Part shown: positions 1 through 8,495 of the stretch, piece by piece
Numbering within the stretch: position 1 is the stretch's first letter
Layout of the letters: each line of letters starts with the position of its first letter
Assembly (NCBI GenBank): GCA_021730905.1
Contig: JAKFYK010000029.1
Span: 1 to 64,000, forward strand
Origin: Betaproteobacteria bacterium
GTDB taxonomy: Bacteria; Pseudomonadota; Gammaproteobacteria; Burkholderiales; SG8-41
Length of the DNA stretch: 64,000 bases
Direction of reading: 5' to 3'
Position numbers and translations under genes: made by a program
Notes under the pieces: generated by a model
The model's input: only the letters and a program-made list of their open reading frames with translations
What the model was told of the DNA's origin: nothing
The model's database searches: none

Positions 1-14
1 AAAAATCTCAAGCG

Positions 15-230
15 GTGACTCACTTTGTTGTCGAAGGGGAACTCATGCCGCGGGTGCAGTTTGGCGATGAAAAAAATCGCATGTCCCTGATGAACTGCCC
101 CGAATGCAACTTGGGACACGGAAGCTTCCATATGCTGGGTTGTAACGTCGAGCAATGCCCGCTTTGCGACGGCAGTGCATGCAATTGCTCCTGTTCCTAC
201 GAAAAACGTCCTTGCGAGCTTTTGCGATAA
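15..230 (+). CDS. small Cys-rich putative zinc-ribbon protein
   Basis: A 71-residue frame opening with GTG close to the window edge, so the true start may lie further left; an in-frame ATG at 45 is another candidate. The C-terminal half carries CPEC followed by GC-x4-CPLC and a CNCSC cluster, a spacing that suggests one or two bound metal ions. Short bacterial proteins with an HxxGCDxExCPxC pattern are common and uncharacterised, and this one resembles them. It converges on the Bug gene downstream with only a few bases between the stops. Function unknown. Confidence 0.5.
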   Translation: MTHFVVEGELMPRVQFGDEKNRMSLMNCPECNLGHGSFHMLGCNVEQCPLCDGSACNCSCSYEKRPCELLR

Positions 231-235
231 CGCTG

Positions 236-1207
236 CTAATCCGCCTTCGCCCCCGTCTCCCTGACCAGCGCGCCCCACTTCGCGGTCTCCGTCGCGAGAA
301 ACGCCGCGAACGCTTTCGGCGACGCGGACGGTGCGGGATCGACAGTGTCGTTCTGCAGCGGCTCGCGCACCTCGGGCAGTTGCAGCACCGCTGAAAAATC
401 CTTGTGCAGTTTGCTGATGATGGCCTGCGGCGTGCGCGCAGGCACCAGCAGGCCGTACCACGCCGCCGCCTCGAAGTTGGGATAGCCCGATTCATGCATG
501 GTGGGAATATCCGCCATCACCGGTGAGCGCTTGAGCGTGGTCACTGCCAGCGCACGCAGGCGTCCCGCGCGGATGTGCGGCAGCGAGGTAGCCGAGCCGA
601 AGGTCATGTGCACGCGCCCGGCAATGAGGTCCAGCACTACCGCGCCACCGCCTTTGTACGGCACGTGCAGGATGTTGATGCCCGCCATTTTGCGAAACAG
701 TTCGCCCGCCAGATGCTGCGACGAACCAATGCCCGCCGAGCCGAACGAGTACGCGCCGGGTTTCGCTTTCGCCAGTGCCGCGACTTCCTGCGGGCTTTTC
801 GCACCGACCTGCGGATGGATCGACAGGATGTTGGGCACTTCGGCGAGCTTGGTGACGGGCTCGAAATCCTTCACCGGGTCGTACGGCAGTTTGCGCAGCG
901 CGGGATTGATGGTGTGCGCGGGACTCACTATCACCATGGTGTAACCGTCGGGCGGCGCTTTCGCGGCAATGTCGGTGCCCAGCACGCCGCCCGCGCCGGT
1001 GCGCGGATCGACCACCACCTGCCTGCCCCACAGTTCGGTGAGCTTGGGCGCGCTGTAACGCGCAATCTGGTCGGGCGAGCCGCCGGGCGCGCCGAACGAC
1101 AGCACCAGACGCACCGGCCTCGTGGGCCACGCATCGGCAGCGTGCGTGCTAATGCTCAAAAAGCTGCAAGCGATGACAATGGCAGCCGGCAACGCCTTGT
1201 GATTCAC
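236..1207 (-). CDS. Bug/TctC-family periplasmic solute-binding protein
   Basis: Predicted exported receptor of 323 aa for a small carboxylate, of the tripartite tricarboxylate transporter type. A Sec signal peptide covers residues 1-24 (cleavage near THA-AD). Family landmarks follow in order: WPTRPVRLV, APGG at the ligand-loop position, GAGGVLGTD, PPDGYT, KLPYDPVKDFEPV, HVPYKGGG, and IPTMHESGYP before a WYGLLVPA segment. The GTG start has only a weak ribosome site (GAG). The gene is second in a two-gene unit behind the racemase-family gene, with 45 bp between them holding a copy of the AT-rich junction motif. Ligand unknown; coupling to the racemase-like enzyme suggests a dicarboxylate or amino-acid-like substrate. 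Confidence 0.93.
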   Translation of the reverse strand: MNHKALPAAIVIACSFLSISTHAADAWPTRPVRLVLSFGAPGGSPDQIARYSAPKLTELWGRQVVVDPRTGAGGVLGTDIAAKAPPDGYTMVIVSPAHTINPALRKLPYDPVKDFEPVTKLAEVPNILSIHPQVGAKSPQEVAALAKAKPGAYSFGSAGIGSSQHLAGELFRKMAGINILHVPYKGGGAVVLDLIAGRVHMTFGSATSLPHIRAGRLRALAVTTLKRSPVMADIPTMHESGYPNFEAAAWYGLLVPARTPQAIISKLHKDFSAVLQLPEVREPLQNDTVDPAPSASPKAFAAFLATETAKWGALVRETGAKAD

Positions 1208-1227
1208 AGGTTTATCTCGAAAAAATA

Positions 1228-1244
1228 TAAGTATTTGTTTTTAT
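1228..1244 (+). repeat. AT-rich junction motif, copy 1
   Basis: Reads the full consensus TAAGTATTTGTTTTTAT on the plus strand. It lies between the stop of the racemase-family gene (8 bp away) and the start of the Bug gene (20 bp away), antisense to both. Confidence 0.8.
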
Positions 1245-1252
1245 TATACTTT

Positions 1253-2008
1253 TTAAAACCGCTCCCGCCACGTATCCACCCCCGGCACGCCCGGCCGGCC
1301 GAAGTAGCGCGGCTGCAGGCCCGCCTGAAACCAGCACACAAAGGTATAGACGGTGTAAATCGGCACGCCCAGATGCGCATTCATCACGGCGGCGTACGGC
1401 GCCATGTTGTGGTTCTCGCACACGATGGCGCCCACATCCGGATTTTTTTTCAGCAGTGTTTCACCCGCATCGAGGATGTCGCGCTCGGCCTGCTCGTAAT
1501 CCATGTCGATGGTATCGCCGAGCATCACGCGCGTGAACTCCTTGCCACCTTCCGTGCCCATCACCGGCGTGTCGTGCGGCGCGCCGACGGCGTCCCAATG
1601 CTCCGGCGTGATGCGGTTGCCCTGCACGGACAGCACGCCGACGCGTTTGCCCGGCGGCAGCGTGCTCTGCACCAGCGGAATCTGCATCAGCGACGAACTC
1701 GCCACCGGCACGTTTACGTGCGCCGCGAGCTGCTTCTGGAAAATCGCCAGAAAGCCGCCGGTAGTGGTTATACCGTCAGCGCCGTCCTTCACCAATTCTT
1801 CCGCCGCTTTTAGAAATGCCGGCCCAAGGCCTTTACCCTGTTCGTGGATCACCACGCGCGCGCTCGCACCCGGCACCACTTTGTAAAGCACCGGAAACGG
1901 CCACGTCATCGCGTTGCCGGTGTCGCCTGGCGGACGAGGCCATTTCGTGTCCAGCATCAGTATGCCGATCCGTGCGCCGTACACGGTTTTGCCGCCATAA
2001 CCTTTCAT
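1253..2008 (-). CDS. Asp/Glu racemase-superfamily protein
   Basis: Cytosolic protein of 251 aa resembling the aspartate/glutamate racemase, hydantoin racemase and maleate isomerase superfamily. The N-terminal GARIGILML strand, the KDGADGITT strand and the IVCENHNMAPY segment fit this fold. The second catalytic Cys is present (C197), but where relatives carry the first Cys in a TTxCGF context this protein reads TTTGGF (residues 81-86), so two-base racemisation looks impaired. AAAGGA precedes the ATG. It leads a two-gene operon with a Bug receptor. The substrate cannot be deduced; a lyase, decarboxylase-like or isomerase role is possible. Confidence 0.8.
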   Translation of the reverse strand: MKGYGGKTVYGARIGILMLDTKWPRPPGDTGNAMTWPFPVLYKVVPGASARVVIHEQGKGLGPAFLKAAEELVKDGADGITTTGGFLAIFQKQLAAHVNVPVASSSLMQIPLVQSTLPPGKRVGVLSVQGNRITPEHWDAVGAPHDTPVMGTEGGKEFTRVMLGDTIDMDYEQAERDILDAGETLLKKNPDVGAIVCENHNMAPYAAVMNAHLGVPIYTVYTFVCWFQAGLQPRYFGRPGVPGVDTWRERF

Positions 2009-2025
2009 GTGCCGTCCTTTCTTTC

Positions 2026-2053
2026 TTGACCGCGCTGCATCGCGCTTTATACT
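2026..2053 (+). promoter_or_regulatory. sigma70-type promoter for the Bug gene at 2072
   Basis: TTGACC at 2026-2031 and TATACT at 2048-2053 are separated by 16 bp. The expected transcription start is near 2060, giving a leader of about a dozen bases with the GGGAG ribosome site directly before ATG 2072. It lies in the divergent gap between two genes. Confidence 0.55.
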
Positions 2054-2071
2054 GCGATTTGGGAGACACTC

Positions 2072-3037
2072 ATGATAACGCGAATCGCAGTATTACTTGC
2101 CACTGCTGCTGCAACGACAAGCGGCACGGCACAAGCACAAACCTACCCCGCCAAATCGATACGCATCATCGCGCCTTTTACCGCCGGCGGCCCGGTAGAT
2201 ATCACGGCACGCATCCTCGCGCAAAAAATGACCGAGTCGTGGGGCCAGCAAATCATCATCGAGAACCGCGCCGGCGCCAGCGGTACCATTGGCACCGACG
2301 CGGTAGCCAAAGCGTCCGCCGACGGCTACACCGCGCTGCTGAGTTCGTCGGCACATGTGATCGTGCCCAGCATCCTGCCCAAAGTGCCGTACGACGCGAT
2401 TCGCGATTTCGCACCGGTGAGCGTGGTGATGAGTTCGCCGCTGCTGCTGGTGGTCACACCCACGCTGCCGGTCAACAATGCGAAAGAATTCATCGCTCTG
2501 GCCAAGGCGCGCCCGGGTGAATTGTCATTTGCGTCAGCAGGTGCGGGCTCGTCCACGCATCTCACGTCGGAACTGCTGAAGTCAGTGACCGGAACAAAGA
2601 TGGTTCACGTGCCCTACAAAGGCCAGTCGCAGGCCATTACCGATGTGATTGCCGGACAAGTGCCGTTTATGTTCAACACGCTGCCCGCCGTGATCGAATT
2701 CGCCAGGGCCAAACGCCTGCGCGTGCTTGCCATTACTTCCGAGAAACGCGCGCTGCAATTGCCGGAGGTACCGACATTTGCCGAATCCGGTTACAAGGAC
2801 ATGATCACCGGTTCGTGGTACGCGGCGTGGCTGCCGGCGAAAACACCCGAAACCATCGTCAGCCGCTGGGGTAACGAGATCGTGCGCATCGTCAATCTGC
2901 CGGACGTGCGCGAACGCATATTGGGTCTCGGCGGCGAGCCGGTCGGCAATACACCAGTGCAATTCGATGCCTTCCAGAAAACCGAAGCCCTGCGCTGGGC
3001 AAAAATCATCCGTGAATCGGGCGCCAAGGCGGAGTAG
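2072..3037 (+). CDS. Bug/TctC-family periplasmic solute-binding protein
   Basis: Exported receptor of 321 aa with a signal peptide ending around TAQAQ (residue 23). Family signatures: YPAKSIRIIAPF, TAGGPVDI at the ligand loop, ENRAGASGTIG, VPYDAIRDFAPV, HVPYKGQSQ, LPEVPTFAESGYK. Transcribed alone from the divergent promoter region, opposite the racemase-Bug pair. It is followed after 37 bp by the YjgN-like gene, with which a functional link is not obvious. An Asp in the VDI loop instead of the more usual S/N-D-x pattern may reflect ligand preference, but that is speculation. Confidence 0.93.
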   Translation: MITRIAVLLATAAATTSGTAQAQTYPAKSIRIIAPFTAGGPVDITARILAQKMTESWGQQIIIENRAGASGTIGTDAVAKASADGYTALLSSSAHVIVPSILPKVPYDAIRDFAPVSVVMSSPLLLVVTPTLPVNNAKEFIALAKARPGELSFASAGAGSSTHLTSELLKSVTGTKMVHVPYKGQSQAITDVIAGQVPFMFNTLPAVIEFARAKRLRVLAITSEKRALQLPEVPTFAESGYKDMITGSWYAAWLPAKTPETIVSRWGNEIVRIVNLPDVRERILGLGGEPVGNTPVQFDAFQKTEALRWAKIIRESGAKAE

Positions 3038-3074
3038 TCGATCTGCGGCGCAATAACAACGAGAAAGGGAGCCT

Positions 3075-4139
3075 ATGAACACGGAAATCGACAGTGCAGC
3101 AAAACACCCGTTCGAATTCTCCGGCAGCGGCGGAGAATATTTCCGCATCTGGATCGTCAATCTCGCGCTGACGATATTGACCCTGGGCATCTACTCGGCG
3201 TGGGCGAAAGTGCGGCGATTGCAGTATTTCTACCGCAACACCACGTTGATGGGGAACAGTTTCGATTACCACGGCAACCCCATCGCCATACTCAAGGGAC
3301 GCATCATCGGCGTGGGACTGCTGTTGATTTACAACGTCACCATCTCCCTGCACGTCGGTATCGGCTTGCTGGTGTTTGCCGGCCTGTTGGCAGCGCTGCC
3401 GTGGCTGCTGCAACGATCCATTTGTTTCAAACTGACCAACAGCAGTTATCGCGGGCTGCGTTTCCGATTCAACGGCAGCATCGGCGGCGCCTACCAGGTG
3501 TTCCTCGGCTGGCCCATCCTCGGCTACGTCACGCTAGGACTGCTGTTCCCCTTCGCGCATCAGCGCATCAAGGCTTACCAGCACAACAACAGCGTTTTTG
3601 GAACATCGCCGTTCAGCTTCAAGGCGGACGAAGGCATGTTCTATATCGTTTATCTGAAGATGGTCGGCCTGACGCTGATTCCCATATTTCTGTTTGGCGT
3701 GCTCGCGGGGGTATTTAACGTGTTCGGTGGCCTGGCGGGCGCCGGCAAAGATCCGGTGAAAATGCGCGAAACCATGGCACTGATCTTCATGGGCATCATG
3801 GCTTTCTACCTGGCATTGTTTCTGGTCATCGGCCCGTGGTTCGCCGCGCGCATGCAGAATCTGGTGTGGAACAATACGGCGCTGGGCGCGCACACTTTTG
3901 CCAGCCACGTGCGGGCGCGCGACCTGTTCGTGATCTATCTGACGAATTTCATTGCCATCATTCTGACGCTGGGCCTGTTCAAACCGTTCGCCGACATACG
4001 CCTTGCCCGCTATCGGCTGACGCACATGGCGCTGCAAACGCAGGGCGATCCAGAAGCGTTTTTCGCGCAGGAACAGCAGGCGGTAAATGCAATGGGCGAA
4101 GAAACCGCCAACGTATTCGATGTCGATATCTCCTTCTGA
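3075..4139 (+). CDS. YjgN/DUF898-family inner-membrane protein
   Basis: Polytopic membrane protein of 354 aa. The N-terminal HPFEFSGSGGEYFRIW and the TLGIYSAWAKVRRLQYFYRNT segment are characteristic of the DUF898 (YjgN) family, whose GxGxEYFxIWxxN units are repeated; a second related unit occurs at about residues 245-315 (LVWNNTALGAHTF, TLGLFKPFADIR). Roughly six to eight hydrophobic segments are visible. GGGAG sits 5 bases before ATG. The stop overlaps the start of the M48 protease gene by 20 bp, so the two are translationally coupled. YjgN-like and M48 genes are frequent neighbours. Molecular function unknown. Confidence 0.88.
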   Translation: MNTEIDSAAKHPFEFSGSGGEYFRIWIVNLALTILTLGIYSAWAKVRRLQYFYRNTTLMGNSFDYHGNPIAILKGRIIGVGLLLIYNVTISLHVGIGLLVFAGLLAALPWLLQRSICFKLTNSSYRGLRFRFNGSIGGAYQVFLGWPILGYVTLGLLFPFAHQRIKAYQHNNSVFGTSPFSFKADEGMFYIVYLKMVGLTLIPIFLFGVLAGVFNVFGGLAGAGKDPVKMRETMALIFMGIMAFYLALFLVIGPWFAARMQNLVWNNTALGAHTFASHVRARDLFVIYLTNFIAIILTLGLFKPFADIRLARYRLTHMALQTQGDPEAFFAQEQQAVNAMGEETANVFDVDISF

Positions 4140-5184
4140 GCCATTAAACGTCAGCGCGGAGTATTTCGACGGACGCAGCGCGAAAGCGCACGCCGTCATG
4201 CTCACACTCGCGGATGGCGTGCTGTCGGTGCGCGGCGACACCGTACAACGTGACGACCCCATCACCACACTGCGTGTGTCAGAACCGATGGGCGCGGCGC
4301 CGCGGCTGGTCTCTTTTCCCGACGGCGCGCACTGCGAAGTGCGCGATCATGCCGGCATGGCAACGCTGCTGGCCGCCAGCAACTTCGAAGACGGTTGGGT
4401 AGTACGGCTGCAGCACCGCTGGCGTTGGGCCGCGGCATCGGTGGTCGTCGCCTTCGCCGCCGTGTTTGCGGGTTATCACTGGGGGTTGCCCGCTGCGTCG
4501 GAGTGGATCGCCTATCAGGTGCCGGAAAAAATCCTCGCGCAACTGGGTGGCGGCACTCTGCGCGTACTCGACCGCGCGATTTTTTCGCCAACAAAACTTC
4601 CGGATGACCGGCAGCAGGCGCTGCGCGGGGCCTTTGAACGGCTGGCGGCGCCGGGCAGCGCCAAGCCTCGATATACCCTGCTGTTTCGCGATGGCGGGCG
4701 CGTCGGTGCCAACGCCATGGCATTGCCCGACGGCACCATGGTGGTCACCGATCAGTTGATTGCGCTCGCCGCGCACGATGAGGAAATCCTCGCAGTGCTG
4801 ACGCATGAGCTCGGCCATCTGAACCGGCGACATGGATTGCGCATGCTGATTCAGGGCTCCATCGTCGCATTTGTGGTGTCGTGGTACATCGGCGATATCA
4901 GCAGCGTCGCCGCCGGTCTTCCCACGCTGATGCTGCAGGCGCGCTATTCGCGCAACCACGAACGCGAGGCCGATGAATTCGGCGCGGCAATGCTCAAGGC
5001 CAACGGCATTTCGCCGCGCCGGCTCGCCGACATGCTGGGCAAACTCGAGGCCTCGCACCGCGCGAAATCCGGCAAAGCGGAGAAAGACGGCGTGCAAGCT
5101 GCCGACCGAAGTGGCATCAGCGATTACCTGGCGTCGCACCCCGCAACGCGCGAACGCATCGACGCGCTGAACAACGCGCAGTAG
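4120..5184 (+). CDS. membrane-anchored M48-family zinc metallopeptidase
   Basis: Zn-dependent protease of 354 aa. An N-terminal domain (about residues 8-90, YFDGRSAKAH onward, DUF7092-like) is followed by one membrane span (residues about 108-125) and the catalytic domain. The HExxH site is H229-E230-L-G-H233; the third ligand is E283 in NHEREADEFGA. The start chosen is the ATG at 4120 (MSISPSEP), since the frame opens upstream only inside the previous gene. Such proteases act on membrane or periplasmic proteins in quality control. It forms an overlapping pair with the YjgN-like gene. Its 3' end faces the URO-D-family gene across a 41-bp gap holding a junction motif. Confidence 0.88.
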   Translation: MSISPSEPLNVSAEYFDGRSAKAHAVMLTLADGVLSVRGDTVQRDDPITTLRVSEPMGAAPRLVSFPDGAHCEVRDHAGMATLLAASNFEDGWVVRLQHRWRWAAASVVVAFAAVFAGYHWGLPAASEWIAYQVPEKILAQLGGGTLRVLDRAIFSPTKLPDDRQQALRGAFERLAAPGSAKPRYTLLFRDGGRVGANAMALPDGTMVVTDQLIALAAHDEEILAVLTHELGHLNRRHGLRMLIQGSIVAFVVSWYIGDISSVAAGLPTLMLQARYSRNHEREADEFGAAMLKANGISPRRLADMLGKLEASHRAKSGKAEKDGVQAADRSGISDYLASHPATRERIDALNNAQ

Positions 5185-5211
5185 CCTCAGAGTGTTATAA
5201 TACTTTTATAT

Positions 5212-5228
5212 TTAAAAACAAATACTTA
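5212..5228 (-). repeat. AT-rich junction motif, copy 2
   Basis: TAAGTATTTGTTTTTAA on the minus strand. Its first three bases are the TAA stop codon of the URO-D-family gene. It lies in the convergent gap, 27 bp past the M48 stop, so here it is linked only to 3' ends. Confidence 0.8.
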
Positions 5229-6164
5229 CTTCATATCCCTGCTAGTGGAACGCACACAGCGCAGGATGTGTTCCGGCGTCTGCGGCGCGCTGGTGCAGCC
5301 GGGAGAAATAATGAATTTTTTCTTGCCCGCCTGCTTGAATGCGTCCCACATTTCTTCGCGGATTTCAGGTATCGAGCGCTCCTGAATCTTTGATTCATTG
5401 ATGCCGCCCATCAGGCACTTGCCGGTCATCTCGCGCAACTGCGCCAGCGACGGATTGCCCTTGAGCCGGTCCGACACGCTGAACACTTCCACAGGATAAT
5501 CGAGCACGCGCTTCATATCAACGTGCGTGCCGTGCACATGCAGGATGCGCGTCATGCCCTGCATCGCCTCGCACACGCGCACGTCAAACGGCTTCAGGAA
5601 TGTATTGAAAGTGTCATCATCCACGCCGCGCTCACCCGCCGGCGTGATCGCGCCATTGATCGAATACAGAACGCCGTCGCAGCCGGCCTTTTTCAGTTCC
5701 TGCATGTAACCGCACACGGTTTCGGTCACCGCATTCAACATGTGCAGCGCCTCGCGCTGGTTGGCGTAAATCAATGATGATTTATTCATGCCCGCCGTGC
5801 GCACCACCTGCTGGAACGGATCGAAAAACGTATCGACAATAGGCACATCCGGCCCCAGCTCCTTGCGCAGCGCACGGATCAGATCGAGTTGCTTGGTGTA
5901 GTTCGGAATCGTCGGCGGCAGCTTCTCGAAGCGCAGCATGTCCGCCGGTGTATTGATGGTTTCAAGCCCTTGCGGCAACGGATAACGGTAATCGTGCATC
6001 ACCTTGCTGATGTCCCAGTCATAGGTGCGCAGGAAAGCCGCGTGGCGGCGCGCGGCTTCCTCGCCCGGCAATGCGTCGGTGACAAAATGCACCCACACCA
6101 CGCACGGCGGATGATCGACGTCGCCGCCGTTGACTGCTGCTTCGAAACGTTCGCGCTTGTTCAT
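5226..6164 (-). CDS. uroporphyrinogen decarboxylase-family (URO-D) protein
   Basis: Cytosolic TIM-barrel protein of 312 aa in the URO-D superfamily, which includes haem-pathway HemE and corrinoid/CoM methyltransferases. Features: NKRERFEAAVNG at the N-terminus, IVDTFFDPFQQV, GCDGVLYSINGA, HVHGTHVDMKRVLDYP, KCLMGGINE, FIISPGCTSAPQTPEHI. The last segment matches the methyltransferase-like branch more than HemE. The start is placed at ATG 6164, which has AAGGGAT at good distance, not at the longer opening 39 bases upstream. Substrate unknown; a demethylation or decarboxylation role is plausible. The terminal TAA belongs to a junction motif. Confidence 0.82.
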   Translation of the reverse strand: MNKRERFEAAVNGGDVDHPPCVVWVHFVTDALPGEEAARRHAAFLRTYDWDISKVMHDYRYPLPQGLETINTPADMLRFEKLPPTIPNYTKQLDLIRALRKELGPDVPIVDTFFDPFQQVVRTAGMNKSSLIYANQREALHMLNAVTETVCGYMQELKKAGCDGVLYSINGAITPAGERGVDDDTFNTFLKPFDVRVCEAMQGMTRILHVHGTHVDMKRVLDYPVEVFSVSDRLKGNPSLAQLREMTGKCLMGGINESKIQERSIPEIREEMWDAFKQAGKKKFIISPGCTSAPQTPEHILRCVRSTSRDMK

Positions 6165-6296
6165 GCCGGATCCCTTTTGCAATTCTTGTGATTCGGGACT
6201 CAATGGTCGCTTGCGGCCCGCGCAGCGTCAAGTCGCGCGTTGACCTGCCGGCACGGTGCAGGCAAACTGGTGAGGCGATTCATAAGGAAATCCATC

Positions 6297-7301
6297 ATGC
6301 TTACACGCACCTTGTTGCTTGCGTACGCGCTGGCCGCTGTGCTTACCGTTGCACCGGCAATCACGCACGCCGCCGAATCCGCTTCGACAGGCTCAGGACA
6401 GGCCTATCCGGCCAAGCCGATCCGTCTGGTCGTACCCTCACCGCCCGGCGGCACCATCGATCCAATTTCGCGCATGCTCGGCGAAGCGCTGGGCAAACTG
6501 TATAACCAGAACGTCATTATCGACAATCGCCCCGGCGCCAATTTCAACGTCGGTATGGAACTGGTCGCCAAGGCGCAGCCCGACGGACATACGCTGGTGG
6601 TCGCCTCATCCGGTGCGCTGGCCACCAACATTCATCTATACAAAAAGCTGCCCTATCACCCGGTAAAAGATTTCGAGCACATTGTTTTGTACGGAAACGT
6701 GCCGAATATTCTGGTGGTGCATCCGGCGATTCCAGTGAAAACCCTGGGCGAATTCACCGCGTACGCCAAGGCCAATCCCAATAAACTCAACTTCGGTTCC
6801 ACCGGCAACGGCAGCTCGATGCATCTCGCAGGCGAACTTTACAAATCGATGAGCGGCATGCAAATGACGCACGTGCCGTACGTGTCGCCCGCCGTGGCAA
6901 CGCAGGATTTGCTCGCCGGCCGCACGCAACTGATGTTTCAGTTGATGACCGGCATCGCGCAATTCGTCAAAGCCGACCGCGTGCGCGCCATAGCCGTGCT
7001 GTCGCCCAAACGCTCCACTGCGCTTCCGGACGTGCCGACCACTGCCGAATCCGGCATGAAAGGACTCGAGTCCTCGGCGTGGTTTGGCATACTCGCGCCG
7101 AAAGGAACACCCAAAGCCATCGTCAACAAGCTCAACCGCGACATCAATGCGCTGATCGCGGATCCGGCTTTCAACAAGCGACTGGTCGATTTCGGCGTCG
7201 AACCGATGGGCGGATCCACACAGGATTTTGAACGTTACCTCGATGCGGAGATCAAGAAGTGGGGCGACGTGGTGCGAGTTTCAGGCGCGAAACTGGATTA
7301 A
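6297..7301 (+). CDS. Bug/TctC-family periplasmic solute-binding protein
   Basis: Exported receptor of 334 aa. ATG 6297 follows AAGGAAAT at suitable spacing. The signal peptide runs to about residue 22 (THAAE); before the mature YPAKPIRLVV there is an extra ASTGSGQA stretch encoded by a dispersed DNA repeat also found in two other Bug genes here. Family marks: SPPGGTIDPI at the ligand loop, NRPGANFNVG (the usual GAGG is altered), LPYHPVKDFEHI, HVPYVSPAV in place of HVPYKG, LPDVPTTAESG. These substitutions around the pocket suggest a ligand different from most paralogues. A junction motif begins 10 bp after the stop. Confidence 0.93.
   Translation: MLTRTLLLAYALAAVLTVAPAITHAAESASTGSGQAYPAKPIRLVVPSPPGGTIDPISRMLGEALGKLYNQNVIIDNRPGANFNVGMELVAKAQPDGHTLVVASSGALATNIHLYKKLPYHPVKDFEHIVLYGNVPNILVVHPAIPVKTLGEFTAYAKANPNKLNFGSTGNGSSMHLAGELYKSMSGMQMTHVPYVSPAVATQDLLAGRTQLMFQLMTGIAQFVKADRVRAIAVLSPKRSTALPDVPTTAESGMKGLESSAWFGILAPKGTPKAIVNKLNRDINALIADPAFNKRLVDFGVEPMGGSTQDFERYLDAEIKKWGDVVRVSGAKLD
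6383..6403 (+). repeat. dispersed repeat in a Bug signal-peptide region, copy 1
   Basis: TTCGACAGGCTCAGGACAGG plus C, read in frame as part of S-T-G-S-G-Q-A just before the mature YP of the Bug protein. Near-identical copies lie at 54703-54723 and 53711-53731 in the same position of two other Bug genes. The sequence resembles a short intergenic repeat common in proteobacterial genomes. Confidence 0.7.
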
Positions 7302-7590
7302 AAATTATTTAATAAAAACAAATAGTTAAATCACATTCACCTTGTAAATCGCCGACGCGCTCCAGCGCCTGACCTGTCTTCTTCGCTACACGATGCCACT
7401 TCGGACAATGGCGTCGAATGTGTTCGGATTGCTATTCACGGTATCGCTGCTATCGAGCGTAACGCATATTGCACCGCTGCATTGCGCCGGCCGGCAGGCT
7501 TCTGACGGTTTTGGAACAATTCGGCGTTCACAAAGTAACCCACTATCCTGTATCATCGCCGCTGTACACCCCGATTGGAGCGCAATAAAA
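7302..7590. other. gap with one junction motif and no convincing gene
   Basis: After the Bug stop there is an AT-rich 40 bp holding the junction motif, then about 250 bp of ordinary composition. A frame opening at 7393 runs into the small membrane protein downstream, but it has no ribosome site and an unremarkable sequence. It may contain the promoter of the small gene; no clear -35/-10 pair is evident. Confidence 0.4.
7312..7328 (-). repeat. AT-rich junction motif, copy 3
   Basis: TAACTATTTGTTTTTAT on the minus strand (G to C at position 4). It begins 10 bp after the stop of the Bug gene at 6297 and is not close to any start codon. Confidence 0.8.
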
Positions 7591-7731
7591 ATGGGTTTTT
7601 ATATCTTTTACGTCGTCGCGATCGTCGTGCTGATCCTGCATTTCACCGGCTGGCTCAAGCGCAACAATCTCGAATGGATCGTGTTGGTGCTCGCGGTTGG
7701 GACCTTCCCCGCAGTGTACTTTCTGAAGTAG
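7591..7731 (+). CDS. small two-span membrane protein
   Basis: A 46-residue frame from ATG 7591 (MGFYIFYVVAIVV) with two hydrophobic helices (about 3-17 and 29-44) joined by a basic GWLKRNN turn. GGAG lies about 14 bases upstream, a loose ribosome site. An upstream frame extension exists but looks non-coding. It converges with the TauE gene 16 bp further on. No family recognised; small hairpin membrane proteins often modulate larger membrane complexes, which is inference only. Confidence 0.5.
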   Translation: MGFYIFYVVAIVVLILHFTGWLKRNNLEWIVLVLAVGTFPAVYFLK

Positions 7732-7747
7732 GACTGTCTCTGTCTGC

Positions 7748-8494
7748 CTATTTCAGCAACAGGTTCGCCCCGCTCAGCAATAACATCACCGCCAGAATTT
7801 TACTGAACGTTTCCTGACTCACGCGGGCATTGATTTTCTCGCCCACCCAGGTCCCCAGCAGCATGAACGGCAGCATCGCCGCCACCAGCGCCAGCGTGCT
7901 TTCGGTGTAGTACCCCGCCAGCGCGTAGCCGCCGATACGCGTGATCATTTCCACGAACCACAACATGGCCAGCGTGGCGCGGAACTCCGCTTTGCCGACG
8001 CCGCGTCCATGCATGTAGATCACCACCAGCGTGCCGCCGCCTCCACCGAACATCGTGTCGATGAACGCGCCCAGAAAGCCCAGCGGCAGCGCCCACCTTT
8101 CCGATAGCCGCAGTTGTTGCATGCCTACCCACAGCGCGAACAGCATGTAAGCAGCATAAGCCACCAGAAAACCGCCCAGCAGTTTCAGCAGCAAACGATT
8201 GTCCAGCAGGGTAAACAAATACATGCCGCAGGCCACGCCCACCAGGGTGGGCAGCACCAGGCGCCTGAATTCGTCCCACAGCACCTGATGACGGTCGCGT
8301 ATGGTGAGCAGGATAAACAACACGAACACCACCAGCGCAGTGACCGGCACCACCGTGGACATCGGCAACACAAACGCCAGCAGCGGTGTCGCGATCAAGC
8401 CCGCGCCGAAGCCCGACATGCCGCGCAGCACGTACGCGGAGAACACCGCGCCGGCGGCCCACGCCAGTTGCATGACCGAAAAGGCGTCGAGCAT
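7748..8494 (-). CDS. TauE/SafE-family permease (second of a pair)
   Basis: Inner-membrane protein of 248 aa with about eight hydrophobic helices. The two half-repeats of the family are visible: LRGMSGFGAGLIATPLLAFVLP near the N-terminus and GFLGAFIDTMFGGGGGTLVVIYMH at residues about 140-165. Family members export sulfite, sulfoacetate or related organosulfonates and C2 anions, and some may import. It begins one base after the stop of a paralogue and is the last gene of a three-gene transport operon (MFS, TauE, TauE) on the minus strand. The substrate is not readable from sequence. Confidence 0.85.
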   Translation of the reverse strand: MLDAFSVMQLAWAAGAVFSAYVLRGMSGFGAGLIATPLLAFVLPMSTVVPVTALVVFVLFILLTIRDRHQVLWDEFRRLVLPTLVGVACGMYLFTLLDNRLLLKLLGGFLVAYAAYMLFALWVGMQQLRLSERWALPLGFLGAFIDTMFGGGGGTLVVIYMHGRGVGKAEFRATLAMLWFVEMITRIGGYALAGYYTESTLALVAAMLPFMLLGTWVGEKINARVSQETFSKILAVMLLLSGANLLLK

Positions 8495-8495
8495 A

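Noticed and set aside
575-1813. Long plus-strand frame of 412 residues
   Set aside because: Arg/His-rich shadow lying across the Bug and racemase genes of the other strand.
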